A stretch of 6,368 nt of DNA from Candidatus Thorarchaeota archaeon SMTZ1-83 (GTDB taxonomy: Archaea > Asgardarchaeota > Thorarchaeia > Thorarchaeales > Thorarchaeaceae). The stretch is taken from contig LRSK01000090.1 in the NCBI GenBank assembly GCA_001563325.1, forward strand, positions 1-6,368, written 5' to 3'. The position numbers and the translations under genes were made by a program. This document shows, in pieces, positions 1-5,910 of this stretch (position 1 is its first letter; each line of letters opens with the position of its first letter). The notes beneath the pieces were generated by a model. The model searched no databases. It was not told where the DNA came from and worked only from the letters and a program-made list of their open reading frames with translations.

Positions 1-186
1 TAGACCCGATAGTTCCAGCTCGTCAATAGCTAGCCCTATAATGACGCTGGGTATTGTAACTAATAGGGTTGTGATTACCGTCAATGTCAATGCGAATGCA
101 ATTGCTCCAGGATGTCTGGCCAGACCTCCAAGCATATACCTCATCGCGGCACTGCGGCTTGTGTTATTGTTATTCTCGTATGCCAT
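1..186 (-). CDS. ABC exporter (transmembrane/ATPase half-transporter), N-terminal fragment
   Basis: Only the first 62 codons are present; the gene runs off the left edge of the window. Reading from the ATG at 186-184, the product starts with a polar, Asn-rich stretch (MAYENNNN), then a basic segment with RYMLGGLARHPG (residues 16-27), then a hydrophobic helix at about 28-53 ending in IGLAIDEL. A first membrane helix ending in 'G-x-AID-x-L' is typical of the ABC-transporter transmembrane domain of multidrug/lipid exporters. The ATPase part is not visible, so the type is inferred from this motif and from the PadR gene next door. A GGGAG Shine-Dalgarno site (200-196) lies 9 bases upstream, inside the end of the PadR gene, and supports the start. 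The PadR stop is 1 base away, so the two genes are almost certainly co-transcribed and translationally coupled. Another membrane protein type remains possible. Confidence 0.6.
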   Translation of the reverse strand, partial: MAYENNNNTSRSAAMRYMLGGLARHPGAIAFALTLTVITTLLVTIPSVIIGLAIDELELSGL

Positions 187-187
187 T

Positions 188-685
188 CTATGATTCTCCC
201 TGTTCAACCCGCTCTATTAGCGAGTTCAGTTTCTTGGATGTCTTCTTCAGTCGTGCGCCGATCTTGCGTTTCTCTGATGCAGATAGTTCTTCAATCGTAT
301 CAGCAATGTGGTCTATGGCATGATTGAACGCGCTGATGTGAAAATGAACACGGTCTGATGGTTCCAGAAGCTGCAATAGCATCATTCGATTGAGCCGTGC
401 CTTGTGCTCCACATCGCCCCGCTTGTGAAGAACCTCGCTGAATCGAGCGCGACCGTCCTCAGTGAGTGAATATGTCTTACTTCTCCCCTCGGTCCTGACC
501 GCTTCAATGATTCCCTCCTCCTCCAAGTGGGAAAGCAGAGGATAGATGGAACCAGGACTGGGACTCCAATGTTCCCCGGTTCTCTCACTCATAACTCTCG
601 TCATTTCAGATCCTGTCATATCAGCAGATTGGAGGAGTCTGATGATTACATGCTTCAGAAGCCCTCGAGGTATGGAGTGGGGCAT
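188..685 (-). CDS. PadR family transcriptional regulator
   Basis: A 165-residue cytoplasmic DNA-binding regulator, the usual length for PadR proteins. From the ATG at 685 it opens with IPRGLLKHVIIRLL, the typical first helix, followed by MTGSEMTRVM (23-32). The recognition helix holds the PadR signature GSIYPLL (45-51), then LEEEGII and a wing with GRSKTYSLTEDGR (67-79). Residues about 85-165 form the charged helical C-terminal part used for dimerisation. PadR proteins usually repress a neighbouring efflux system and are released by ligand binding. Here the next gene, 1 base downstream, is a probable ABC exporter, which fits that arrangement. An in-frame TTG at 730 would add 15 polar residues; neither start has a clear SD. 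The ATG was chosen because family members begin shortly before the P-R-G motif. The ligand is unknown. Confidence 0.9.
   Translation of the reverse strand: MPHSIPRGLLKHVIIRLLQSADMTGSEMTRVMSERTGEHWSPSPGSIYPLLSHLEEEGIIEAVRTEGRSKTYSLTEDGRARFSEVLHKRGDVEHKARLNRMMLLQLLEPSDRVHFHISAFNHAIDHIADTIEELSASEKRKIGARLKKTSKKLNSLIERVEQGES
196..200 (-). promoter_or_regulatory. Shine-Dalgarno site for the ABC exporter gene
   Basis: GGGAG on the minus strand, 9 bases before the ATG at 186. It lies inside the last codons of the PadR gene, which fixes the start of the downstream fragment and points to coupled translation. Confidence 0.55.
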
Positions 686-747
686 CCTAATTGGCTCGCA
701 TTGAGAATCCTTGTCTTCAGGCTTTGGCAAGATTACACACTCGCAAT

Positions 748-772
748 ATCTAATATGATAATAATCTAATAT
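748..772. repeat. Short AT-rich direct repeat (ATCTAATAT, two copies)
   Basis: ATCTAATAT occurs at 748-756 and again at 764-772, a 16-base period, next to the 12-bp near-palindromes. The first copy sits in TATC-N6-GATA (747-760), a short dyad. These could be further regulator contacts or simply AT-rich promoter sequence for the leftward PadR gene. Confidence 0.3.
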
Positions 773-795
773 CGAATGCGATTATCGAATGTGAT
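771..795. promoter_or_regulatory. Tandem 12-bp near-palindromes, candidate operator
   Basis: ATCGAATGCGAT (771-782) and ATCGAATGTGAT (784-795) are direct repeats differing at one base, with one base between them. The first is also a near-perfect palindrome, with ATCG/CGAT arms and 10 of 12 positions symmetric. The second copy covers the BRE-like element and touches the TATA box of the rightward gene. The pair is well placed for a dimeric regulator such as the adjacent PadR to block both divergent promoters. Binding by PadR is inferred. Confidence 0.45.
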
Positions 796-800
796 ATAAA
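786..800 (+). promoter_or_regulatory. Archaeal BRE/TATA promoter for the DUF2070-ubiX transcript
   Basis: TATAAA lies at 795-800, preceded by a purine-rich CGAAT (786-790) in the position of a B-recognition element. With usual archaeal spacing, transcription would start near 820-826, giving a leader of about 65 bases before the TTG at 889. On the opposite strand the same bases read TTTATATC (800-793), which could serve as the TATA box of the leftward PadR gene. Confidence 0.5.
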
Positions 801-875
801 GGTTATGTTAGGACGCAAGAGCTCCAGCATTTGGGAACGTTGATAAGAGAGGTCAAAACTGGGTACAAAAACATC

Positions 876-883
876 GGAAGGGA
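876..883 (+). promoter_or_regulatory. Shine-Dalgarno site supporting a TTG start
   Basis: GGAAGGGA ends 5 bases before the TTG at 889. No ATG or GTG in frame lies nearby, so this site decides the start of the DUF2070 gene. Confidence 0.6.
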
Positions 884-888
884 CTGTA

Positions 889-2733
889 TTGGGTGAGAAG
901 GCCAAGGTCAAGGAAACTGTCAGTCTTTACTCCAGAGTATGGCGTCTCCCCACCTTCCAAGGCATCATTATTAGAATCACAGCCACGGTTGTTCTCGGTG
1001 CCTTCTTTTCTTCCGTACTGAGTTTCTTCAAAGACCCCGGAAGCGACTTCATCTGGATCCTCGGCCAGTATCTGGTGCTCACCGTCGTACCAGCTTTTGT
1101 CGGTACTACACTGCTCTATGCAATCGTGAGAAAGAAGGGATCCCCTCTTGATGCAAGACGCACAGCAGGTGCAGTACAATTCGGCATTCTATTCTGGATA
1201 GTCACGGGCGCGTTAGGAGGACTCTTGGACTACCTACTTGTCATAACATACTACGAGGTCCGGTTCTGGATCCTCGGACTCGGCATTGCATACACTGCCT
1301 TTGCATTCTTGGTGACCGGACTGAGTGATCATCATCCTATTAGGAACTTCATCGCAGCTCTGATGATACCAATTCTTTGGTATCTGGAAGCGTTTGCATT
1401 GGGCGGAATCCCGGAATCGGTGCTGGTTCTGCCACCCCTTTGGCTGGCTTTTGCGGTCGTGACCATGCTAGTATACTCACTTGCTGTTCATTTCATCTTC
1501 CGTTCGGTCAGTGTCCCCTTTGAGAGAGACCTGGGCATCAACGGACCTGAGCTACTCCGTGCCTTTGGCTACGACTATCTGATGAGCAACTCAGAACCAA
1601 TAGAGAAGACGCTCACTCAGGTTGGTGAAAAGCAGGACGTGCCCGTCGAGATTGTTGTCCTCAAGAATGAAGATGGGCTCGTCGGAGTAGGAGTGATTCA
1701 GTATGTTCATCCTGGCCCATTTCGGCAGATAGGAAGTAGTTCTCTTCCTTCGGCCATAATGGACCACATTAGGCAGAATCATGGAGTACCGGCCTTTGTG
1801 ATGCACGGAAGCTGTACTCACCAGCAAAATCTTACGACGAAAGAAGACTTCCCGCATGTAATGTCGGAGATTGACCGACTTATCAAAGAAACAGAAGTGC
1901 ATGACACAGCCTCCGGTCCTCACTGGTCAGATTTCGGCAAGTTCAAAGTGTGGACTCTGTTTGCAGGCGAAGACGTTCTCGCGATAAGTACGAGCGCGCC
2001 AGAGTTCACTGATGACATCTCTTTAGAGGTTGGAAGAGAGGCAGCCAACCTAGTTCGCGAGAGAGTACCTCAAGTCAAGAGAGTAGCAGTCGTCGATGCT
2101 CACAACTGCATTGACGGTGATGCGGTGTCTGTCATGCCAGGTGATCTCGAGGCTGGAGAGTATGTGGGTGCTGTTTCTGGCGCCGTCTTTGCGACTTTTG
2201 ATGCTCCGAGATCCCCAATATCTGCAGGCTTCCATCAAGTCGTACTCGGGAGTATGAGTCCTGAGGAGGGAATGGGACCGGGAGGTGTCACGGCGATGGT
2301 CTTGGTGATTGGCAGCCGGGAGGTTGTCATGCTATCTGTAGATGGCAACAACATGGAGCCTGGATTTCGCGAAGAAGCAATCCGCATACTGAAGACCCAG
2401 GGATTTGATGACGTTGAGGTATTGACAACCGATACTCATGTTGTGAATGCCATAGCAACATCAAGCAGAGGGTATCCTCCTGTTGGCCAGCATAAGCCAC
2501 AGGAGATCTTGGAAGCAATCGTCCTTTCTGCAAACAGGGCTCGAGAGCAGGTTTCAAGAGTCAGAATCGGACTAGGGTTCGGAGAAGCAAAAGACCTTCG
2601 TACGTTTGGAGAGAGAGGCTTTGACATCTTGACTCAGGACATTGCGGAGGCGGCCGGCATCGCGAAACGGGTGGGTATTCGAGCAGGCGTTGCGGCCTTT
2701 CTACTAGCAGTCTTCCTAGCTTTTCTTCTCTGA
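889..2733 (+). CDS. DUF2070 family archaeal membrane protein
   Basis: A 614-residue integral membrane protein that I recognise as DUF2070, a family of unknown function seen in archaea. About six helices fill the N-terminal part (roughly 24-47, 54-80, 94-119, 126-145, 152-172, 178-205), and one more closes the protein (about 596-614). Between them is a soluble domain of about 380 residues with motifs rich in possible metal ligands: HPGPF (274-278) followed by GSSSLP (282-287), HGSCTH (306-311), VDAHN (402-406), and TTDTH (513-517) followed by GYPPVG (529-533). These suggest a membrane-anchored metal-dependent hydrolase, but that is inference. The start is TTG, supported by GGAAGGGA just upstream. 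The gene heads a rightward transcript with ubiX 76 bases beyond its stop and is divergent from the PadR gene, sharing its control region. Length and topology look complete, with no sign of a frameshift. Confidence 0.85.
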   Translation: MGEKAKVKETVSLYSRVWRLPTFQGIIIRITATVVLGAFFSSVLSFFKDPGSDFIWILGQYLVLTVVPAFVGTTLLYAIVRKKGSPLDARRTAGAVQFGILFWIVTGALGGLLDYLLVITYYEVRFWILGLGIAYTAFAFLVTGLSDHHPIRNFIAALMIPILWYLEAFALGGIPESVLVLPPLWLAFAVVTMLVYSLAVHFIFRSVSVPFERDLGINGPELLRAFGYDYLMSNSEPIEKTLTQVGEKQDVPVEIVVLKNEDGLVGVGVIQYVHPGPFRQIGSSSLPSAIMDHIRQNHGVPAFVMHGSCTHQQNLTTKEDFPHVMSEIDRLIKETEVHDTASGPHWSDFGKFKVWTLFAGEDVLAISTSAPEFTDDISLEVGREAANLVRERVPQVKRVAVVDAHNCIDGDAVSVMPGDLEAGEYVGAVSGAVFATFDAPRSPISAGFHQVVLGSMSPEEGMGPGGVTAMVLVIGSREVVMLSVDGNNMEPGFREEAIRILKTQGFDDVEVLTTDTHVVNAIATSSRGYPPVGQHKPQEILEAIVLSANRAREQVSRVRIGLGFGEAKDLRTFGERGFDILTQDIAEAAGIAKRVGIRAGVAAFLLAVFLAFLL

Positions 2734-2795
2734 TTGAGGGGATTGTCACCACAGAAAGGCAAATGAGCAATCGTTGGATGCCAAAAGGTCAACAT

Positions 2796-2802
2796 GGAGT
2801 GA
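2796..2802 (+). promoter_or_regulatory. Shine-Dalgarno site for ubiX
   Basis: GGAGTGA lies 7 bases before the ATG at 2810. It selects that start over the in-frame TTG at 2774, which would add a 12-residue tail lacking family resemblance. Confidence 0.65.
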
Positions 2803-2809
2803 CGGAAAC

Positions 2810-3379
2810 ATGTCAAAGAAGAGAATCCTGGTCTGTCTCACAGGAGCGAGCGGCGCAATCTATGGCGTCAGATTGATTCGCATGCTGAAAGAGCAGGGTC
2901 ACGAGATCCACCTAATCATATCGAAGTGGGGAGAAGAAACTCTGAAGTATGAAACGAATCTCACAACCGAAAGTCTTCGGGGAGAGGTGGACGAGGCCTA
3001 TGATGAGAACGACCTCTATGCCGGACCCGCCAGTGGAAGTTACCGTCTCGACGCGATTGTTGTCATTCCATGTTCCATGAAGACAATGGCGGGTATAGCC
3101 CATGGTTATGCTGATAATCTGATAGCTCGAGCCGCCGACTGTGCACTGAAAGAGAGAAGGACACTGATTCTTGTCCCCCGAGAGACCCCACTCAACCTAG
3201 TTCACATCCGTAACATGGCTGCGGTCACCGAAGCTGGAGCAGTAGTATTCCCTGCAAGTCCGGCCTTTTGGCACAAGCCAGAAACTGTTGAGGAGCTTAT
3301 AGACTCAGTTGTTGACCGAGTTCTAACACATATCGGCGCCACCGAGAAGCCCTCCATTGAGTGGACAGGCTCTAGATAG
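2810..3379 (+). CDS. ubiX: UbiX family flavin prenyltransferase (prenyl-FMN synthase)
   Basis: A 189-residue protein, the normal length for UbiX. UbiX joins a dimethylallyl group to reduced FMN, making the prenylated FMN cofactor of UbiD-type decarboxylases. The FMN-binding loop TGASGAIYG is at 11-19. PCSMKTMAGIAHGYADNLI (87-105) with RAAD (107-110), RETPLNL (124-130) and PASPAFW (148-154) are the conserved blocks of the family and cover the flavin and prenyl-phosphate sites. The ATG at 2810 is preceded by GGAGTGA. The gene follows DUF2070 on the same strand with no promoter or T-tract visible in the 76-base gap, so co-transcription is likely. No UbiD partner lies in the window. In archaea the cofactor serves UbiD-like enzymes, for example the anhydromevalonate-phosphate decarboxylase of the archaeal mevalonate route, or quinone synthesis; which applies here cannot be told. 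Confidence 0.93.
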   Translation: MSKKRILVCLTGASGAIYGVRLIRMLKEQGHEIHLIISKWGEETLKYETNLTTESLRGEVDEAYDENDLYAGPASGSYRLDAIVVIPCSMKTMAGIAHGYADNLIARAADCALKERRTLILVPRETPLNLVHIRNMAAVTEAGAVVFPASPAFWHKPETVEELIDSVVDRVLTHIGATEKPSIEWTGSR

Positions 3380-3383
3380 AGAG

Positions 3384-5225
3384 CTACCAGTGCAACGGGA
3401 CTCCACAGTGACCACACTTCGTAGTTTCACCTGGGAGGCCCCTCTTCGCCAAAGCTGCACCGCAGTGGACACACTGGACAATGAGAGGCTGAACATCGTC
3501 GGCGTCTTCGTGGACTCTCAAAAGAACTTCTCTGAGATTCTCCCGAATGTGTGCCATGATAGAGGAGAGGTTCTTCTCGTTGTCAGAGAATCCGTTGACC
3601 TCAATCTCCCGCAGATCCCCCGACACCGAACCTATCAGCACAAACTGATTGCCCTGTAGGGCCTTTCCATAGTACCATGCCTGATTGACACCCTTTGATT
3701 CGCTGTCGGCAATGAAATGCACATCATGTTGCTCAATCACACTCTTTGTGATGTTGAGCATCTCTTCAGTATCTAGACTCGCGTCAAACTGGAGCTTGCA
3801 GGAATCCTCACTTGTAAGTGTAGACTGGGTCAGAGCTTCGATACGAGCAAGATTCATCGAGGCGGCATAAGCATCTCTCACCAGCAGTCCATGTGTGGAA
3901 GGTACTTCGAAATGGCTTTCACCATGCTTCTCACAAGAGATCGTGACACGACCCTTCTCCTTCTCTTCCTCAAAGCTCACGAATTCCATCCGCTGGTGGC
4001 ACTTGTGACACTCAAACATCCGATCATAGATTATTTCCAGAACCTCGGGGCCGAAAGTTTCGGAGTAGTAGCGGTTGTCCCCGTGGCCCTTTTCGCATTC
4101 GACTTTGGCTTCAATCACACCCTTACTGAATCCGGAATCTCGAATCACGATGGGGGTGCCACACTTGACACATTTGAGACTCTCTTCAATAGAAGGAATG
4201 CGATCGACTTCACCCTCTCGCTCTTCGATGCGCTTGTATGAGTCTACTGTGAGTCCCTTACGGTTTATTTGATGAACAGGGCAGACTACCTCGATCTCTG
4301 CACCTTTGCTGTCAACCTTTCGGCTGAGAATCTCACCCAAGAGATCACAGTCGTTGCACTTCAAGACAGCCTTTGCAATCTCATCGGTGACATCCGGACT
4401 CCAATCAAGGGGTTGAACCATCTCGTATGTGTGCCCGTTAGAGCATCTTGTCTTTAGCTTGTAGCCTTCACGAGTGTCCTCAATGCTGCGAATAGAGAGT
4501 GGCATTCCGCAGTCCTTACACTTCAACACAGACTGCAAAATGGCTCCTTCCGAAACCGACTGGGAAACGGCGTCAAGAACACCAGCGAATTGAGCAGGTA
4601 TCTCCTTCTTGCTAGACCCATGGACCGGACAGGAAACCTGCAGTTTCAGCTTTTCACCTTTCACAGAGCGATCGTCAATGCTGCAGGGCAGGCCGCAGGA
4701 GTCACAGCTTAGAAACCGTTTCATCACCATATTCGTGATGCCCTCCTGAGTTTCTCTCGGTACAAATCGCATGGCCTTATGTCCCCGCGGACACTTCGAT
4801 TTCAGAAACAGAACTCCAGCTCTATCCTCGATTTCATCCACGACGAGTTTCTCTCCGCATCGAGGACAGTTCATTGCTGCCGATACGGATTTCGCAGTAT
4901 CTTCTTCAGTGTCCATCTCACTCACGGCTGAGTGATACTGAGGAGGTATGCGCCTTTCTTGGGGGCCATGAATGGGGCACAGGAAGACATACTCCATTCG
5001 ATTCTTTCGAACGTCAGTACTGACAAGGCCCATTGTCGAACCGCATTCAAGACAGATAAACAGTCCCTTGAATAGTTCAGGGGCCGAGCTCTTAGCTTGC
5101 GATAATGGAACCTCTCTCTTGCCCTTGTGGCCATTCATGCATTGCACGTAGAGACGAAGGTTGCTCCATCGCTCTTCTGCCTCTTGGACGTAGAAAGGTT
5201 CTCTGCACTTTCTGCATGTGAACAT
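3384..5225 (-). CDS. Multi-zinc-ribbon protein with four 116-residue double-ribbon units
   Basis: A 613-residue, probably cytoplasmic protein that I cannot assign to a named family. Eight zinc-ribbon modules fill residues 1 to about 440. First cysteines are at 4, 58, 120, 174, 236, 290, 352 and 406; each has CxxC, a third Cys exactly 25 residues after the first, and a His. Odd modules end C-x3-H (CMNGH, CPRGH, CSNGH, CEKGH); even modules end C-x2-H (CPIHG, CPVHG, CPVHQ, CEKHG). Spacing alternates 54 and 62, so four 116-residue units follow without a gap. Residues about 440-580 form a domain without paired cysteines, with predicted strands and helices. A ninth ribbon, CVHCG (585-589) and CGHCG (604-608), is C-terminal. 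Such arrays usually bind protein partners or nucleic acid; the role here is unknown. The ATG at 5225 has GGAGTGGGAG upstream and starts three residues before the first CxxC, as in other modules. A GTG at 5264 would add 13 residues. Confidence 0.85.
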   Translation of the reverse strand: MFTCRKCREPFYVQEAEERWSNLRLYVQCMNGHKGKREVPLSQAKSSAPELFKGLFICLECGSTMGLVSTDVRKNRMEYVFLCPIHGPQERRIPPQYHSAVSEMDTEEDTAKSVSAAMNCPRCGEKLVVDEIEDRAGVLFLKSKCPRGHKAMRFVPRETQEGITNMVMKRFLSCDSCGLPCSIDDRSVKGEKLKLQVSCPVHGSSKKEIPAQFAGVLDAVSQSVSEGAILQSVLKCKDCGMPLSIRSIEDTREGYKLKTRCSNGHTYEMVQPLDWSPDVTDEIAKAVLKCNDCDLLGEILSRKVDSKGAEIEVVCPVHQINRKGLTVDSYKRIEEREGEVDRIPSIEESLKCVKCGTPIVIRDSGFSKGVIEAKVECEKGHGDNRYYSETFGPEVLEIIYDRMFECHKCHQRMEFVSFEEEKEKGRVTISCEKHGESHFEVPSTHGLLVRDAYAASMNLARIEALTQSTLTSEDSCKLQFDASLDTEEMLNITKSVIEQHDVHFIADSESKGVNQAWYYGKALQGNQFVLIGSVSGDLREIEVNGFSDNEKNLSSIMAHIRENLREVLLRVHEDADDVQPLIVQCVHCGAALAKRGLPGETTKCGHCGVPLHW

Positions 5226-5229
5226 AAGT

Positions 5230-5239
5230 CTCCCACTCC
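5230..5239 (-). promoter_or_regulatory. Shine-Dalgarno site for the zinc-ribbon gene
   Basis: GGAGTGGGAG on the minus strand ends 4 bases before the ATG at 5225. It contains two overlapping SD-like cores (GGAG at 5239-5236 and GGGAG at 5234-5230) and favours this ATG over the GTG at 5264. Confidence 0.6.
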
Positions 5240-5281
5240 TATCGGGCGTAGGTGGTGAACACACAAGTCATCCGGCGGCCC

Positions 5282-5298
5282 ATCTAAAAGGTATTTCG
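5282..5298 (-). promoter_or_regulatory. Possible archaeal BRE/TATA promoter for the zinc-ribbon gene
   Basis: On the minus strand CGAAA (5298-5294) precedes TTTTAGAT (5289-5282), resembling BRE plus a degenerate TATA box. Transcription would start near 5260, giving a short leader to the ATG at 5225 and leaving out the GTG at 5264. It lies in the 121-base gap (5226-5346), which otherwise shows only a weak hairpin-like repeat. Confidence 0.4.
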
Positions 5299-5346
5299 TA
5301 GGCCACGTGCTTCCGAAGCCGAGGGAAGATTATGACCAAGAGAACA

Positions 5347-5910
5347 TTATTGCTGTGATTCCCCAGGTTCGCTAGGACTTTCTTCTTCTGCTTTCTGAAT
5401 CCTCGCCTCCCACAGCTTTTGGAAAGACTGTAGAAGAGAAACGCCACCGCTCTGAATTGCCAAGGGCACAGCAAAGAAGAGGATTAGTACACCCCCAAAG
5501 ACAGTGAATAGGGGAGACAAGAGTCCCACCAAAGGAATCCACCAGATTGAGCTTCCAAGGAAATAGAACGCCGCACCCAGAATCAATCCTGGCCAAGCGT
5601 TGGCCATTGGCCGCTTAAGTGCGGTAGCTGCAGTTGCCAGACATGTCAAGACAAAGCCTCCGGTGGCAAAAAGCGGCCCGAAAGGTCCGGTATAGAATCC
5701 CAGCAACCAGCAAAGTGCACCAACCAGGATGAGAATGAAGTTGGGATCGCTCGTTAAATCACCTATTGCACCTTCAGCTACAACCTCGTTCAAGGTCCTC
5801 ACCAGGCGCAACCTACTTTCTCGCCTTATATTACTCTTTTCAGACCAACTGAGCCCGAGCAGTGTGTAGGCGATGGCAAAGAGGCCCCTAGGTTCGACTT
5901 CCTGGAGCAT
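5347..5910 (-). CDS. Small multi-pass membrane protein of unknown function
   Basis: A 187-residue protein from the ATG at 5910; I do not recognise its family. Residues 1-55 are mixed, with a short hydrophobic stretch (FAIAYTLLGL, 11-20) followed by a basic segment (RRESRLRLVR, 29-38). Four likely membrane helices follow at about 57-76, 78-98, 105-125 and 130-153, rich in Gly, Phe and Leu, with a Trp pair (WW, 123-124) between the last two. The tail (about 160-187) is hydrophilic and ends in a Glu/Ser-rich stretch. No catalytic motif or cysteine cluster is visible. The start overlaps the end of the upstream gene by 23 bases, so the two are probably translated together. A TTG at 5922 would add four residues; neither start has a strong SD, though GAGAGTG lies just before the ATG. 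Confidence 0.65.
   Translation of the reverse strand: MLQEVEPRGLFAIAYTLLGLSWSEKSNIRRESRLRLVRTLNEVVAEGAIGDLTSDPNFILILVGALCWLLGFYTGPFGPLFATGGFVLTCLATAATALKRPMANAWPGLILGAAFYFLGSSIWWIPLVGLLSPLFTVFGGVLILFFAVPLAIQSGGVSLLQSFQKLWEARIQKAEEESPSEPGESQQ

Noticed and set aside
84..327. Plus-strand open frames over the PadR/ABC junction
   Set aside because: They are antisense to the PadR C-terminus and the ABC N-terminus, both of which have coherent family motifs and an SD.
864..870. TACAAAA as a TATA box close to the DUF2070 start
   Set aside because: Transcription would begin at or beyond the TTG at 889, which conflicts with the SD at 876-883; the TATAAA at 795-800 is better placed.
2763..2860. Small ATG-initiated frame between DUF2070 and ubiX
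   Set aside because: It overlaps the ubiX start in another frame, its product has no recognisable features, and the strong SD at 2796-2802 serves the ubiX ATG.
3370..3381. CTCTAGATAGAG palindrome as a bidirectional terminator
   Set aside because: Five-base arms with a 2-base spacer cannot form a stable hairpin and no T-run follows on either strand; kept only as a note on the junction.
3891..4241. 116-residue plus-strand open frame inside the zinc-ribbon gene
   Set aside because: It is antisense to the regularly repeated zinc-ribbon coding sequence, whose spacing pattern proves the minus frame; the plus-strand product shows no domain.
5310..5328. CTTCC...GGAAG inverted repeat downstream of the membrane-protein gene
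   Set aside because: The stem is only 5 bp with a 9-base loop and no T-tract, too weak to call a terminator.
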